NCBI GenBank assembly: GCA_001800975.1
Contig: MGWK01000006.1
Span: forward strand, 1-36,128
Direction of reading: 5' to 3'
Source of the DNA: Flavobacteria bacterium RIFCSPLOWO2_12_FULL_35_11
GTDB taxonomy: Bacteria > Bacteroidota > Bacteroidia > Flavobacteriales > Flavobacteriaceae
Length of the DNA: 36,128 nt
In this document: in pieces, positions 14,739-23,829 of the stretch
How the letters are laid out: the number at the start of each line of letters is the position of its first letter
Position numbering within the stretch: position 1 is the first letter of the stretch
The notes under the pieces: generated by a model
Database searches by the model: none
What the model saw: the letters and a program-made list of their open reading frames with translations, nothing else
Told to the model about the DNA's origin: nothing
Program-made: the position numbers and the translations under genes

Positions 14739-15623
14739 ATGAAAAAAATAACCAAAGAAGATATCAAGCAGGAAGTTTTCGATTTGTATGATGATTACGC
14801 GCATAATAAAATTGAAAGAAGGCAATTCATGGAACGATTGTCCCTATTTGCGATTGGCGGACTTACAGTGCCATCACTTCTTAGTTTTATGGGCCCAAAT
14901 TATAAGGCGCTGCAAATTGCATTCGATGATCAAAGACTGAAATCAGAATTTATTACCTATAATTCACCAAAAGGCGGCGGAGAAATTAAGGGCTTGCTGT
15001 CAAGGCCATCAGATAATAAAACCAAGTTACCCGGGATTATTGTGGTGCATGAAAATCGCGGATTGAATCCGTATATTGAAGATGTAGGGCGAAGAGCCGG
15101 TCTTGCCGGATTTATTTCTTTAGCGCCAGATGCGCTTTCGCCTTTGGGTGGTTATCCCGGCAATGATGATGATGGCAGAACCTTACAAAAACAACGCACA
15201 AGCAGTGAAATGCTGGAAGATTTTATTGCAGCGTATGCGTATTTAAAGGTGCATCCGGAATGCAACGGTAAAGTTGGCGTGGTCGGATTTTGTTTTGGAG
15301 GGTGGATTGCAAATATGATGGCCGTAAAGCTTCCCGATTTGCCGGCTGCGGTTCCTTTTTATGGCGGACAGCCAACTGCTGAAGATGTGCCAAGCATCAA
15401 TGCTTCTTTGTTGATCCATTATGCTGAGTTGGATACCAGGGTTAATGAAGGTTGGCCGGCTTATGAAGCCGCGTTAAAAGCGAATCATAAAGAATACGAA
15501 GTGTGTTTTTACCCAAAAGTTAACCACGGTTTTCATAATGATACAACACCGCGTTTTGATGAAGCGGCGGCAACACTTGCCTGGCAACGCACTGTAGATT
15601 TTTTCAAGGAAAAATTACAATAG
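14739..15623 (+). CDS. Dienelactone hydrolase family protein
   Basis: This 294-residue alpha/beta hydrolase has a Cys-Asp-His triad. Cys185 lies in GFCFGG, Asp232 in AELDTRV and His263 in VNHGFHND. Glu105 in VHENRGLNP corresponds to the residue that holds the Cys in dienelactone hydrolases. Family members hydrolyse lactones or related esters in aromatic breakdown, but housekeeping versions act on unknown substrates. The N-terminal 50 residues contain ERRQFMERLSLFAIGGLTV, a twin-Arg like segment before a hydrophobic stretch. This may be a Tat signal or membrane anchor, although the long charged start is unusual. The gene converges on the SDR gene with 17 bp between stops. The triad is complete, so activity is expected. 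Confidence 0.9.
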   Translation: MKKITKEDIKQEVFDLYDDYAHNKIERRQFMERLSLFAIGGLTVPSLLSFMGPNYKALQIAFDDQRLKSEFITYNSPKGGGEIKGLLSRPSDNKTKLPGIIVVHENRGLNPYIEDVGRRAGLAGFISLAPDALSPLGGYPGNDDDGRTLQKQRTSSEMLEDFIAAYAYLKVHPECNGKVGVVGFCFGGWIANMMAVKLPDLPAAVPFYGGQPTAEDVPSINASLLIHYAELDTRVNEGWPAYEAALKANHKEYEVCFYPKVNHGFHNDTTPRFDEAAATLAWQRTVDFFKEKLQ

Positions 15624-15640
15624 CAACAAGCAGTTAAGTT

Positions 15641-17194
15641 TTACCTACCAATTGGCCTGTAATCTTTTAAGAATTTTCCGCACCAATGTTTCCCTGTGTT
15701 AATGCCGTCGAAAAGCGGATCCATAACGCGTGCGGCGCCATCAACTATATCAAGCGGTGGCTGAAAATCATGCAGTTCTTCTTTCATTTTTGCCAATTCC
15801 AGCGGATCTTCATCGGTTACCCAGCCGGTATCAACCGCATTCATAAAAATTCCGTCTTTTGCTAAAGTACCTGAAGATGTGTGCGTTAACATATTCAATG
15901 CAGCCTTTGCCATGTTGGTGTGCGGATGGCGATCTTCTTTGAAAGATGGATAAAATTTTCCTTCCATGGCAGAAACATTTATGATGTGTTTTTGTCCGGT
16001 GTTGTCTTTTTTCATAACTTCAGAAAGGCGGTTGCACAACACAAACGGCGCAACGGAATTTACCAGCTGTACCTCTATCATTTCCGTGGTTTCAATTTCC
16101 CCTAGTTTTAAACGCCAGCTGTTCGTTTTTCTCAAATCTACCTGTTGCAAATCAGCATCCAGTTTTCCTTCAGGAAAAATTTCCGTGGTAACCAATTCTT
16201 TGTCAAAGCTGTAAGGAATTTGGGACAATCTTGCTGAAGCCCGCAATCCAATTCCCGGTTCCGGTCCGTGCCAAGTCACCGGCATATTTTGGTTGGATGA
16301 CGCTCCGGCAGTTAATGCAGTTAATTCTTGCAAACAGCTCCAATGGTCAAACAATAAATCTCGTGTATTTTTTGGCAAGGATGCCATTGGACTTTCTTCG
16401 TTTTTCATCAAATGCTGATAAAATCCGGAGGGTCGTCTCACAGTTTGCGCCGCATTGTTGATTAAAATATCCAATCGCCCATATTTTTGCTCAATAAAAT
16501 TGCAAAAAATCTCCACACTTGGAATGTGTCTTAAATCGAGTCCGTGAATTTTTAATCGGTGCCCCCACTCCTCAAAATCGGCTTCCTGCGAGAATCTCAA
16601 CGCTGAATCCACCGGAAAACGGGTTGTTGCAACAACGGTGGCGCCACCCCTCAAAAGCATCAATGTAATATGATAGCCTATTTTTAAGCGAGAACCTGTA
16701 ATTACGGCAATTTGTCCTATAACGTTTGCTGTTTGAAAACGTTTTGCATAATTAAAATCACCGCAATCCGGACACATACTGTCGTAAAAATGATGCATTT
16801 TTACAAAGGACGTTTTGCACACATAACAGTTTTTCGGCGTCTCAAATGCTGTTTGTTCTTTATGCGCCAAATCTGCCATCGGAAGTAATTTTGGCGCAAC
16901 AAACACCGAGGCTTCACGCGCATTTCTAATGCCGGTTTCTTTTCGGGCATTTTTCTCTTTGGCCGCCAATTTGCGTTTCACCACTTTTTTTCCGTCCTTT
17001 TTTCTTCGTGAAAATTCATCCCGATCGGGTCTGGAAAACATTCCGGCAACTTTTATAAGTTCGGTTCTTTGTGCTTTCTCAATGTCAAAAATCTGATCTG
17101 TATTTGTAACCAATTGCGATAATATGGCTATGCATTTCTCAATTTCTTCAGAAGTGATTGACTTGTTATTTCCTTTTTCCATCTTTAGCATCAT
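15641..17194 (-). CDS. SDR-family oxidoreductase with N-terminal zinc knuckle
   Basis: This 517-residue protein is much longer than classical SDRs (about 250). The N-terminal 150 residues hold a basic region (residues 60-90) and a Cys4 site, CYVC at 123-126 and CPDC at 141-144, probably binding zinc. The Rossmann part starts with [12 protein letters not shown] at 165-176, and INNAAQ at 245-250 replaces the usual NNAG. Ser408 (NVSAMEG) and Lys430 (TNMAK) of the active site are present. Thr426 sits where the catalytic Tyr of YxxxK should be. The extra insert at 255-375 is large. The substrate is unknown. The ATG at 17182 is an alternative start. It is convergent with the dienelactone hydrolase gene. 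Confidence 0.82.
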   Translation of the reverse strand: MMLKMEKGNNKSITSEEIEKCIAILSQLVTNTDQIFDIEKAQRTELIKVAGMFSRPDRDEFSRRKKDGKKVVKRKLAAKEKNARKETGIRNAREASVFVAPKLLPMADLAHKEQTAFETPKNCYVCKTSFVKMHHFYDSMCPDCGDFNYAKRFQTANVIGQIAVITGSRLKIGYHITLMLLRGGATVVATTRFPVDSALRFSQEADFEEWGHRLKIHGLDLRHIPSVEIFCNFIEQKYGRLDILINNAAQTVRRPSGFYQHLMKNEESPMASLPKNTRDLLFDHWSCLQELTALTAGASSNQNMPVTWHGPEPGIGLRASARLSQIPYSFDKELVTTEIFPEGKLDADLQQVDLRKTNSWRLKLGEIETTEMIEVQLVNSVAPFVLCNRLSEVMKKDNTGQKHIINVSAMEGKFYPSFKEDRHPHTNMAKAALNMLTHTSSGTLAKDGIFMNAVDTGWVTDEDPLELAKMKEELHDFQPPLDIVDGAARVMDPLFDGINTGKHWCGKFLKDYRPIGR

Positions 17195-17343
17195 AAAAAA
17201 CTTATGCTTAGCGCTGTCGAAGCATTAAGGCTGCAAATATAGTTTTAAAATTTTGGCTTGGTTTTGTTTTTTATTGATCTTTAAAACTGCATCAACTTCC
17301 ATTTCCAATAATTGGCTGAATCAATATTTAAATTTTATTTTTG

Positions 17344-18276
17344 CTAAGTTTTGATCCGTTTGGAAAATCTTGAAAACATAACTAACTTTTTCTTCGTATT
17401 GATAAAATATACGCCTGTTAACAACACAGAAGCGGCAATAATAGACTGTAAAGTGATTTGTTCTTTTAAAAAATACCAGCCAAGAACCATGGCAATAATT
17501 GGATTTACATAGGTTGAAGTGGCCACTTTTTCGGGTGAAACAACTCTTAATAAATAATTAAAAGCGGTGAATGCCACGATGCTACCAAATAAAACAAGGG
17601 CAATCATAGAAAACTGAACTTTTCCGCTCCATTGTGAAGGAAATGTCCATTCTTCCCTAAATAACAAACTCACCACTAAAAGTGAAATGCCTGCAGTTAT
17701 CATTTGATAGCCGGTATTGACAAAAAAGTTTGGAGGAAGATCGGCTTTGGCCACAAATAAACTTCCATATCCCCAACTTATGATACACACAAAAATCATG
17801 ACCATTCCCAATATGGTCCCTTCCTCTTGAATGAGCTCTTTTTGGCTCACCAAAAGAAATATACCAACCATTCCTAATACAACACCGACAACCGACATTG
17901 CTTTTATTTTTTTCCCCTCAAAAATTCGCATTAATAACAATACAACCAATGGCTGCGCCGATGTTTCAAGTGCCGCAAAACCGCTGTCAACATATTTAAG
18001 CGCCCAAACAATGACGCCATTTCCAAATGATAAGAATAAAAATCCGGCTATGGTGCTATTAATCAATTGTTTTCGGGTAATACTCAATTTAATTTTCAAA
18101 AATTTTGCAATTATGAATATTAATGTGCCCGCAGTAATAAATCGAATAGATGCCAGCATTAATGGAGGCAATTCAGTAACGGCAATCTTATTTAAAAGAT
18201 AGGTGGAACCCCAAATTACATAAATAGAAAAAAAAGCTAAAATGATGAGAAAAGCCGGACTCCTAAATTTGCCCAT
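17344..18276 (-). CDS. EamA-family (DMT) transporter
   Basis: This 310-residue inner membrane protein has about ten hydrophobic helices arranged as two EamA repeats. The first begins YVIWGSTYLLNKIAVTELPPLMLASIRF and the second repeats a GYGSLF pattern near the middle. The C-terminal half contains PIIAMVLGWYFLKEQIT, a typical DMT ending. Drug/metabolite transporters of this type export amino acids, riboflavin or other metabolites. The substrate is not predictable. A basic C-terminal tail (KRIKT) is cytosolic. It stands alone between the SDR gene (same strand, 149 bp away) and the divergent DUF6268-type gene, 188 bp away. Confidence 0.9.
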   Translation of the reverse strand: MGKFRSPAFLIILAFFSIYVIWGSTYLLNKIAVTELPPLMLASIRFITAGTLIFIIAKFLKIKLSITRKQLINSTIAGFLFLSFGNGVIVWALKYVDSGFAALETSAQPLVVLLLMRIFEGKKIKAMSVVGVVLGMVGIFLLVSQKELIQEEGTILGMVMIFVCIISWGYGSLFVAKADLPPNFFVNTGYQMITAGISLLVVSLLFREEWTFPSQWSGKVQFSMIALVLFGSIVAFTAFNYLLRVVSPEKVATSTYVNPIIAMVLGWYFLKEQITLQSIIAASVLLTGVYFINTKKKLVMFSRFSKRIKT

Positions 18277-18464
18277 AACTAAATTTTGTTGATTTTAAAA
18301 GGTGGTTTTTAAGACCGCAATATTAATGAAAACAAATCGATTAATTATACATATATTCGCTTTAATTTTATATGCCCGGAAAGGTTCAATCAACATATTT
18401 TCAGCGAAAGCCATTCATCATTTATGATGCTTTTTTCGTAACTTAGTCTTATAATAAGAAAATA

Positions 18465-19370
18465 ATGAAAACAGCATTAACCATATTTTTAGGATTTTTT
18501 GCACTAACAGCCATTGCACAAAATTATATTGATATCGGCCGTTTTTCCTATGCAAATACGCCTCTTAATACTTTTGAAAACACTTCGGAAAAAACCAAAG
18601 TTGAGGAATTTGGATTGCAATTGACTTTCCCAATTGTGCTCAATGATAAAACAATTATATTAACCGGATTGTCTGCAGACAGAAGTCGTTTAAGATTGGA
18701 TCCTGATTTTGCGGATCATACCGCTCTTAATAAAGTTAGGCTGCAGCTAGGGCTGAACCAGGTTTATTCTGAAAAATGGACAGGAATGTATGTGTTGTTG
18801 CCTAGCATAGCTTCCGACTTCGATGTGATTTCCAAGGAGGATCTTCAGCTCGGATTATTAACATTATTCACTTACAAAAAGAAGGAAAACTTAAAATATA
18901 AATTGGGTTTCTACACCAATACCGAAAACTACGGTCCGCTCTTTGTTCCATTATTGGGATTGTATTATTTAAGCCCGAACAAAAAATTTGAATCGACTTT
19001 ACTGTTGCCCGGGCAAGCAGACTTCAATTATCAATTGGCTAAAAAAACGGTTTTGGGCATTAATTTCGACGGAATGACTTCCAGTTATAATTTACATGAA
19101 TCAATTTATATACCTAAAGGACAGTATGTTGTAAGAAGTTCTAATGAATTGTATACTTATCTGCAATTTCAATTGGGAAAATCTTTATACGCCAAAACAA
19201 AGGTCGGTTATTCAATAAGCAGAACTTATAAAGTATTTGACAATGATGATAAAGTGGATTTGTCGTTAAGTTCATTTTATTTTGGCGATGACCGCACACA
19301 ATTAAACACAAACTTCGAAAAAGGTTTGATTTTTAGAGCAGAACTTTTTTACCGAATTCATTTTAAATAA
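18465..19370 (+). CDS. DUF6268-type outer membrane beta-barrel protein
   Basis: This 301-residue protein has a signal peptide (MKTALTIFLGFFALTAIAQ, cut near Ala18-Gln19). The mature part consists of amphipathic strands with alternating aromatic and polar residues. It ends in ELFYRIHFK, an aromatic-rich last strand suited to BAM-dependent outer membrane insertion. The opening NYIDIGRFSYANTP is typical of the uncharacterised DUF6268 proteins of Bacteroidota. The function is unknown; a pore or lipid/efflux role is possible. The next gene, 69 bp downstream on the same strand, encodes another barrel, so co-expression is likely. Confidence 0.75.
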   Translation: MKTALTIFLGFFALTAIAQNYIDIGRFSYANTPLNTFENTSEKTKVEEFGLQLTFPIVLNDKTIILTGLSADRSRLRLDPDFADHTALNKVRLQLGLNQVYSEKWTGMYVLLPSIASDFDVISKEDLQLGLLTLFTYKKKENLKYKLGFYTNTENYGPLFVPLLGLYYLSPNKKFESTLLLPGQADFNYQLAKKTVLGINFDGMTSSYNLHESIYIPKGQYVVRSSNELYTYLQFQLGKSLYAKTKVGYSISRTYKVFDNDDKVDLSLSSFYFGDDRTQLNTNFEKGLIFRAELFYRIHFK

Positions 19371-19439
19371 ATCAATAATAGCTAAATATGACTTCGCACA
19401 ACGCTTTTTTATATACATTTTTATCAAAGTAATCATAAA

Positions 19440-21317
19440 ATGAATTCCGCATCCAAATTTTATTTCTTTCTGATTGCGCTGTTGTGCTTTAATATAGGAT
19501 TTTCCCAGGAGAAACCTGTAAAACAAGATTCAACAAAAATGTATGAAAAAATTGAAAAGTATTCAAAGAAAAGAAAGTTTACAAAAATGTTTCACAAACT
19601 GATTTTTGAACCGGTAAAAATAAAAGAAACTGTTATTTCCAGAAAGCAAAAGAAGAAATTCCACAAAAATGTAGAAGGAAAGATTATACGAAACATCAAT
19701 ATTCAAACCTTAGATCCTTTTGGATTTTCCGTTTCAGACACTACAAAAAAGGCAAGAAATTGGGGAGAAAAATCGGGAAATAGAATCCATATCACAACAC
19801 GTAAATTGGCAATAAAAAATCAATTGCTTTTTAGGAGAAACAAACCAATAGACACACTTTTAGTGCGTGAATCGGAACGTTTAATCAGACAACAAAGATA
19901 TGTGAGAGATGTTAAAATCACCATAGAGCCAATATCTCAAAGTGCTGATTCCGTTGATGTGTACATTAGGGTTCTAGATACTTGGAGTTCAATTCCCAAA
20001 GGATCCATATCTTCTTCAAAAATGTCTGTCGGCCTACAAGAAAGAAACTTTTTGGGAACAGGCCATGAATTTTACAACCGATTTTCAAAGCGGTTTGACG
20101 ACGGAAAAAATGCTTATAAAATGAAGTATGAAATTCCGAATATTAAAAATACTTTTATTAAAACAACTGTAGACTACCATACGGAATTAAATGATTATTT
20201 TGGAAAAAGTTTGAATATAGAACGCAGTTTTTATTCTCATTTTACCCGCTGGGCCGGAGGCGTATATTTTGATGAACAATTTAGAATTGATTCCCTGCAA
20301 AATGCGCAATTACAATACAATAACCAAAATTTAAAATACAAGTCGCAGGATATTTGGGGTGGTATTTCCTTCCCTATTTTTAAGGACAAAACCACAAGAC
20401 ACAGTACTACTAATTTGGTATATTCAACCAGAATATTAAATGTCCAGTACCAAGAAAGTCCAACAATTGAGTATGACAGCATCAATTTTTATTCAGGAGA
20501 AACTTTCTATTTAAGCGGCATTGGAATTAGTTCCCGTCAGTTTGTTGAAGATGAATATTTGTATAATTATGGAGTTATTGAAAATGTCCCGATTGGTAAA
20601 ATATACGGAATCACGGGAGGTTATCAAATAAAAAACAATCAAGGAAGATTATATCTTGGCGCCAGGGCTTCCTTCGGAAACTATCATAGTTGGGGCTATT
20701 TGAGCACCAATTTTGAATATGGAACATTTTTCAACGCATCAAAAACGGAACAATCTGCTTTTTCATTTCAGGCGAATTATTTTACGAATTTGGTGGAACT
20801 TGGAAATAAATGGAAAATGAGACAATTTATAAAACCTCAAATTATTTTAGGAAAAAATAGGTTAAAAACTGTTGGAGATAATTTGGCCCTCAATCAAAAT
20901 GTTCCTTTTCAGGGAACTTATGGCGCCGGATTTCAAGGTGATAATGGTGCAGGAATTAACGGATTTGACAGTGCTATTTATGGGACTAAAAAATTCGTTC
21001 TTTCTTTGCAAACACAGCTTTATTCGCCATGGAATATAATTGGTTTCAGGCTAAATCCTTATTTTAATTACACGGCTGCAATACTTGGAAATGAAAATAA
21101 TGGATTAACTAAAAGCAAATTATTTTCTTCAATTGGAATTGGCGTAATTATTAATAACGATTATTTGGTGTTCAACTCCTTTCAACTTTCAGTTTCCTAT
21201 TATCCAAATATTCCTGGTCAGGGCGAAAATATTTTTAAAACCAATTCTTTCGGAACGACAGATTTTGGTTTACAGGATTTTGATTTTGGAAAACCAAGGC
21301 CTGTTATATATAAATAA
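19440..21317 (+). CDS. Outer membrane protein with POTRA-like domain and barrel (Omp85-like)
   Basis: This 625-residue protein has a signal peptide cut after GFSQ (residue 22). A basic region (residues 30-75) follows. Residues 80-180 look like a POTRA repeat: a strand (GKIIRNINIQTLDPF), two helices, then VRESERLIRQQRYVRDVKITIEP and a closing strand DVYIRVLDTWS. After this come many amphipathic strands, SVGLQERNFLGTGHEF being reminiscent of Omp85/BamA-type surface antigens. The barrel seems to fill residues 190-625. The C-terminus (KPRPVIYK) is not the classical F/W ending. Omp85 proteins insert or move proteins or lipids across the outer membrane. This one is too divergent for me to name. Confidence 0.7.
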   Translation: MNSASKFYFFLIALLCFNIGFSQEKPVKQDSTKMYEKIEKYSKKRKFTKMFHKLIFEPVKIKETVISRKQKKKFHKNVEGKIIRNINIQTLDPFGFSVSDTTKKARNWGEKSGNRIHITTRKLAIKNQLLFRRNKPIDTLLVRESERLIRQQRYVRDVKITIEPISQSADSVDVYIRVLDTWSSIPKGSISSSKMSVGLQERNFLGTGHEFYNRFSKRFDDGKNAYKMKYEIPNIKNTFIKTTVDYHTELNDYFGKSLNIERSFYSHFTRWAGGVYFDEQFRIDSLQNAQLQYNNQNLKYKSQDIWGGISFPIFKDKTTRHSTTNLVYSTRILNVQYQESPTIEYDSINFYSGETFYLSGIGISSRQFVEDEYLYNYGVIENVPIGKIYGITGGYQIKNNQGRLYLGARASFGNYHSWGYLSTNFEYGTFFNASKTEQSAFSFQANYFTNLVELGNKWKMRQFIKPQIILGKNRLKTVGDNLALNQNVPFQGTYGAGFQGDNGAGINGFDSAIYGTKKFVLSLQTQLYSPWNIIGFRLNPYFNYTAAILGNENNGLTKSKLFSSIGIGVIINNDYLVFNSFQLSVSYYPNIPGQGENIFKTNSFGTTDFGLQDFDFGKPRPVIYK

Positions 21318-21349
21318 TACAAGTTTGATTTAATAAATATCTTGTATTA
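21315..21349. terminator. Possible weak bidirectional terminator between convergent genes
   Basis: TAATACAAG at 21315-21323 pairs with CTTGTATTA at 21341-21349 over a 17-nt loop. The stems contain both stop codons. Stem GC is low, so efficiency is doubtful. Confidence 0.4.
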
Positions 21350-22249
21350 ATCATCATCTTCGTGATTATCCTCCGATTTTTTATAGTCGTTTTTTTCTGA
21401 CTTATTTTTATTGAAATTTGGCATGCTAATATCGTGTTCATTGGCACTTTTATGACATAAAACACAATCTTGAAAATTGCTTATCCCCTCCTCCAAATGC
21501 TCCGATCTTATATTTGCTTGTGAATGTTCATGACAGCCAAAACATGTATAGGTTTTAAAATTATTATCAACGTGGCAAGTACTGCATTTGTTGGAATTGT
21601 GATCCTTATCGAGCACAAAAAACGAAGAATGATTAAAGGTTGATGGCAGCCATTTATTGGTTGTATGGCATTCATTGCAGTTGGTTTTTACCGATTGATG
21701 AAATGTATCTTTTGGTGATTGATGACAAGAAGTGCAATTATTTTTATTGAGCCCAACAATCAGTTCGTGATTAAATGTTGTGGATGCTTTCCAATCGCTT
21801 GTATTATGGCAACTTTTACAATCGGTTGAAAGTTGTTTGTGTAATTCATTATCTGGTGTTTTATGACAGCTTATACAATTATTTTTAACGCTATTTGTCA
21901 AAAATGAATGTTCGAATTTGTTTAAGGACAGATTAGGGTCTATTCCCTTATGATCTGAATGACAAGCAATACAATCTTGATTTATTAAATTTTCGTGAAA
22001 TTGAATCTTAATTTTATTTGTGACGGCATCAATTGAAATTATGGTGTCTTTACCAATTTCTGATAATTTATGGCAAGAAATACATTTATCATTAGAAATT
22101 CCTTTAAATGGCTCATGACAAGAAAGGCATTTGTTATTCAAATTCTGATGGCCTTCTGTCATTTCACCAGGATTAATCATTATATGAGGATACAAATAAG
22201 TAATTGCAATACTCCCAATTATTACCAATAAAACAAGTATCTTTTTCAT
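21347..22249 (-). CDS. Decaheme c-type cytochrome, membrane-anchored
   Basis: This 300-residue protein has ten CxxCH haem-binding motifs, at residues 41, 56, 93, 125, 144, 172, 191, 222, 236 and 262. One hydrophobic segment at residues 4-20 acts as signal or anchor, placing the haems in the periplasm. Repeats of the type (F/T)-N-H or FEH before a motif supply likely distal His ligands. The motif order and spacing resemble the cytochrome c3/doubled-CXXCH families used as electron conduits. The C-terminus is a polar His/Asp-rich tail. Its start overlaps the stop of the cytochrome b gene by four bases (ATGA), so the two are translationally coupled. It probably takes electrons from the b-type partner to a periplasmic or extracellular acceptor. 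The acceptor is unknown. Confidence 0.92.
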   Translation of the reverse strand: MKKILVLLVIIGSIAITYLYPHIMINPGEMTEGHQNLNNKCLSCHEPFKGISNDKCISCHKLSEIGKDTIISIDAVTNKIKIQFHENLINQDCIACHSDHKGIDPNLSLNKFEHSFLTNSVKNNCISCHKTPDNELHKQLSTDCKSCHNTSDWKASTTFNHELIVGLNKNNCTSCHQSPKDTFHQSVKTNCNECHTTNKWLPSTFNHSSFFVLDKDHNSNKCSTCHVDNNFKTYTCFGCHEHSQANIRSEHLEEGISNFQDCVLCHKSANEHDISMPNFNKNKSEKNDYKKSEDNHEDDD

Positions 22250-22818
22250 GTGTTAAAAATAATAATGGTGACAATGTGAATTAAAGAAAAAATAACTAAA
22301 AGCAACGTTATTGGCAAGTGAATTACCCGCCACTTTTTCATTAAATCAACTGTAATGGAATCCATAAAAAGTTTTTTGTCTGCTTCTTCTTTATCCATTC
22401 CTTCAGCAATCAGAAATTGCCTTTTTTGTTTTAAATTTTCATTTGATTTTTTCAACAGGTATTTTCCCACCAACCCGCTTGCCACTGTAATTAACAACAT
22501 TAAAATTGCCAGCCAAGGCAAAATGGCATTAAAATGAATACCAGCATGAACCAAAAGCATTATTGAACCCGCCCAAGCGAGATATTCGTGCAGATTTAAT
22601 AGTTTTTTAGAAGATCCCGATTTTAATATTTTTCGTTTCTTCAAGGAATATATAAACGACAAAATAATCACAAAAGTTCCTGTAAAACCAAGATAACTTC
22701 CATTTAAAACCAACTGAAATTTATGAAGAAAATAATCTATTGCAATGGTTATAAAAATCATTAAAGTGTACCACTGAATAAAAGGCAAAGCGTGCTTAAT
22801 AAAAATAGATCGTTTCAT
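22246..22818 (-). CDS. Di-heme membrane cytochrome b-like protein
   Basis: This 190-residue integral protein has about five hydrophobic segments. Two His pairs, H77/H91 (LHEY...VHAG) and H167/H181 (VIHLP...LIHIV), are each spaced 14 residues apart. That is the classical spacing for two stacked b-haems within a helix bundle. H95 is an extra candidate. A charged cytosolic loop at 121-162 separates the halves. The family resembles small cytochrome b561 or ferric-reductase-like proteins, but the exact name is uncertain. It overlaps the decaheme cytochrome gene by four bases. Together they would form a quinol-oxidising b/c module. A GGTAAC-N15-GTTACC inverted repeat lies 48-76 bases upstream. Confidence 0.72.
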   Translation of the reverse strand: MKRSIFIKHALPFIQWYTLMIFITIAIDYFLHKFQLVLNGSYLGFTGTFVIILSFIYSLKKRKILKSGSSKKLLNLHEYLAWAGSIMLLVHAGIHFNAILPWLAILMLLITVASGLVGKYLLKKSNENLKQKRQFLIAEGMDKEEADKKLFMDSITVDLMKKWRVIHLPITLLLVIFSLIHIVTIIIFNT

Positions 22819-22865
22819 AATAATTTATATTTTCAAACTATTTAATCATCGACTTCGTCACCATA

Positions 22866-22894
22866 TGGTAACTGTGATTTATTTTTTGTTACCA
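22866..22894. promoter_or_regulatory. Inverted repeat upstream of the cytochrome b/c operon
   Basis: TGGTAAC at 22866-22872 and GTTACCA at 22888-22894 form a perfect 7-bp inverted repeat with a 15-bp AT-rich spacer. It lies in the operon's upstream region and may be an operator or a leader hairpin. The remaining 22819-23065 region holds the 23016-23047 terminator and nothing else clear. Confidence 0.3.
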
Positions 22895-23015
22895 AAAGCT
22901 AAATGAAAGAAATTGGGGTCATTAAACAGAAAAAAACTTTTTAAATCCTTTAATTTGAAATTTTCCGTTTCCATATTGGTATAGACTTTAAAAATAGAAT
23001 TTTATAATTTTAATA

Positions 23016-23047
23016 GAATAAGTCCCAGAGTAAACTAGGACTTATTC
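23016..23047 (-). terminator. Terminator after rubrerythrin
   Basis: GAATAAGTCC at 23016-23025 pairs with GGACTTATTC at 23038-23047 (10-bp perfect stem, 12-nt loop). It lies 18 bases beyond the rubrerythrin stop on the minus strand and before the cytochrome operon promoter. Confidence 0.75.
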
Positions 23048-23065
23048 ATTTAAACAAACTTCTCT

Positions 23066-23764
23066 TTAACTAAGTGAACTTAATTTTAGGAATTTCTCTG
23101 AACTTGTCATTGAAATTCCACATCTTTTTGGAGTTGTGGTTTGATAAGTATTTCCGCAGGTTGGACAAATGTAATACACAGTTGGCAACGATTTTACATT
23201 GTTACTTTCCAATGCAGCCAATGCGCCTTTATACATTTCAAGGTGTTTTAACTCAGTTCTGTAAGCATAATTTAAGCTGATGCCAGCAAGTTTATTGTCA
23301 GCGTTTTTTGCGGTAACCATAAATTCAGGATACATTTTGTTAGATTCATAACTTTCTCCTTCAATGGCATCTTTCAAATTTTCTTTTGTTGATTTAACGG
23401 TAAACTCAGGTGTAATTACAGGAACAGTTTGTCCGGCTTCTTCTAAAACAACTTTATGATTCTCTGCGTGAATGTTTTCTGCTACAGATGCTGCATGAAA
23501 TAACATTGCAATTTCGTGAGACCCTTCCTCTTCAGCTTTTTTGCTGTATGCTGCATACTTTGCGCTAGCGGTGGTTTCTCCTTTAAAGGCTGCTTGCAGG
23601 TTTAACACAGTTGCTGCAGCTGCATCTTCTTTAGAAATGGTTGTTGGTTCTGTAACAACAGTTGTTGGTTCTTCGATTTTTTCGCCAGTTTTACCTGCAC
23701 AAGATTGAAATATAGCTCCAGAAATTGAAGCTACTAACATTAAAATAATTACTGATTTTTTCAT
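23066..23764 (-). CDS. Rubrerythrin-family lipoprotein
   Basis: This 232-residue protein has a lipoprotein signal with Cys22 (IFQSC). Rubrerythrins are normally cytosolic, so the anchor to the periplasm is unusual. The ferritin-like domain carries EIAMLFHAASVAENIHAENH at residues 84-103 and TELKHLEMY at 170-178, the Glu/His ligands of a di-iron site that reduces peroxide. The C-terminal rubredoxin-like part has CPTC at 200-203 and Cys215, but the fourth ligand position is Ser218 (CGIS). The rubredoxin centre is therefore altered or three-Cys/one-Ser. It lies downstream of DUF2231 but has its own upstream region with TTAAG boxes at 11-bp spacing. Role: oxidative or nitrosative stress, inferred. 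Confidence 0.85.
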   Translation of the reverse strand: MKKSVIILMLVASISGAIFQSCAGKTGEKIEEPTTVVTEPTTISKEDAAAATVLNLQAAFKGETTASAKYAAYSKKAEEEGSHEIAMLFHAASVAENIHAENHKVVLEEAGQTVPVITPEFTVKSTKENLKDAIEGESYESNKMYPEFMVTAKNADNKLAGISLNYAYRTELKHLEMYKGALAALESNNVKSLPTVYYICPTCGNTYQTTTPKRCGISMTSSEKFLKLSSLS

Positions 23765-23829
23765 TTTAATAAATTTTTTTAGATTTAATATTATTTAAAG
23801 CAAAGTACTAACAGATATATTCAGATGTT

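Noticed and set aside
17831-18202. Plus-strand ORF of 123 aa antisense to the EamA gene
   Set aside because: The Asn/Thr/Ile-rich composition is typical of antisense shadows and the opposite strand encodes a clear ten-helix transporter.
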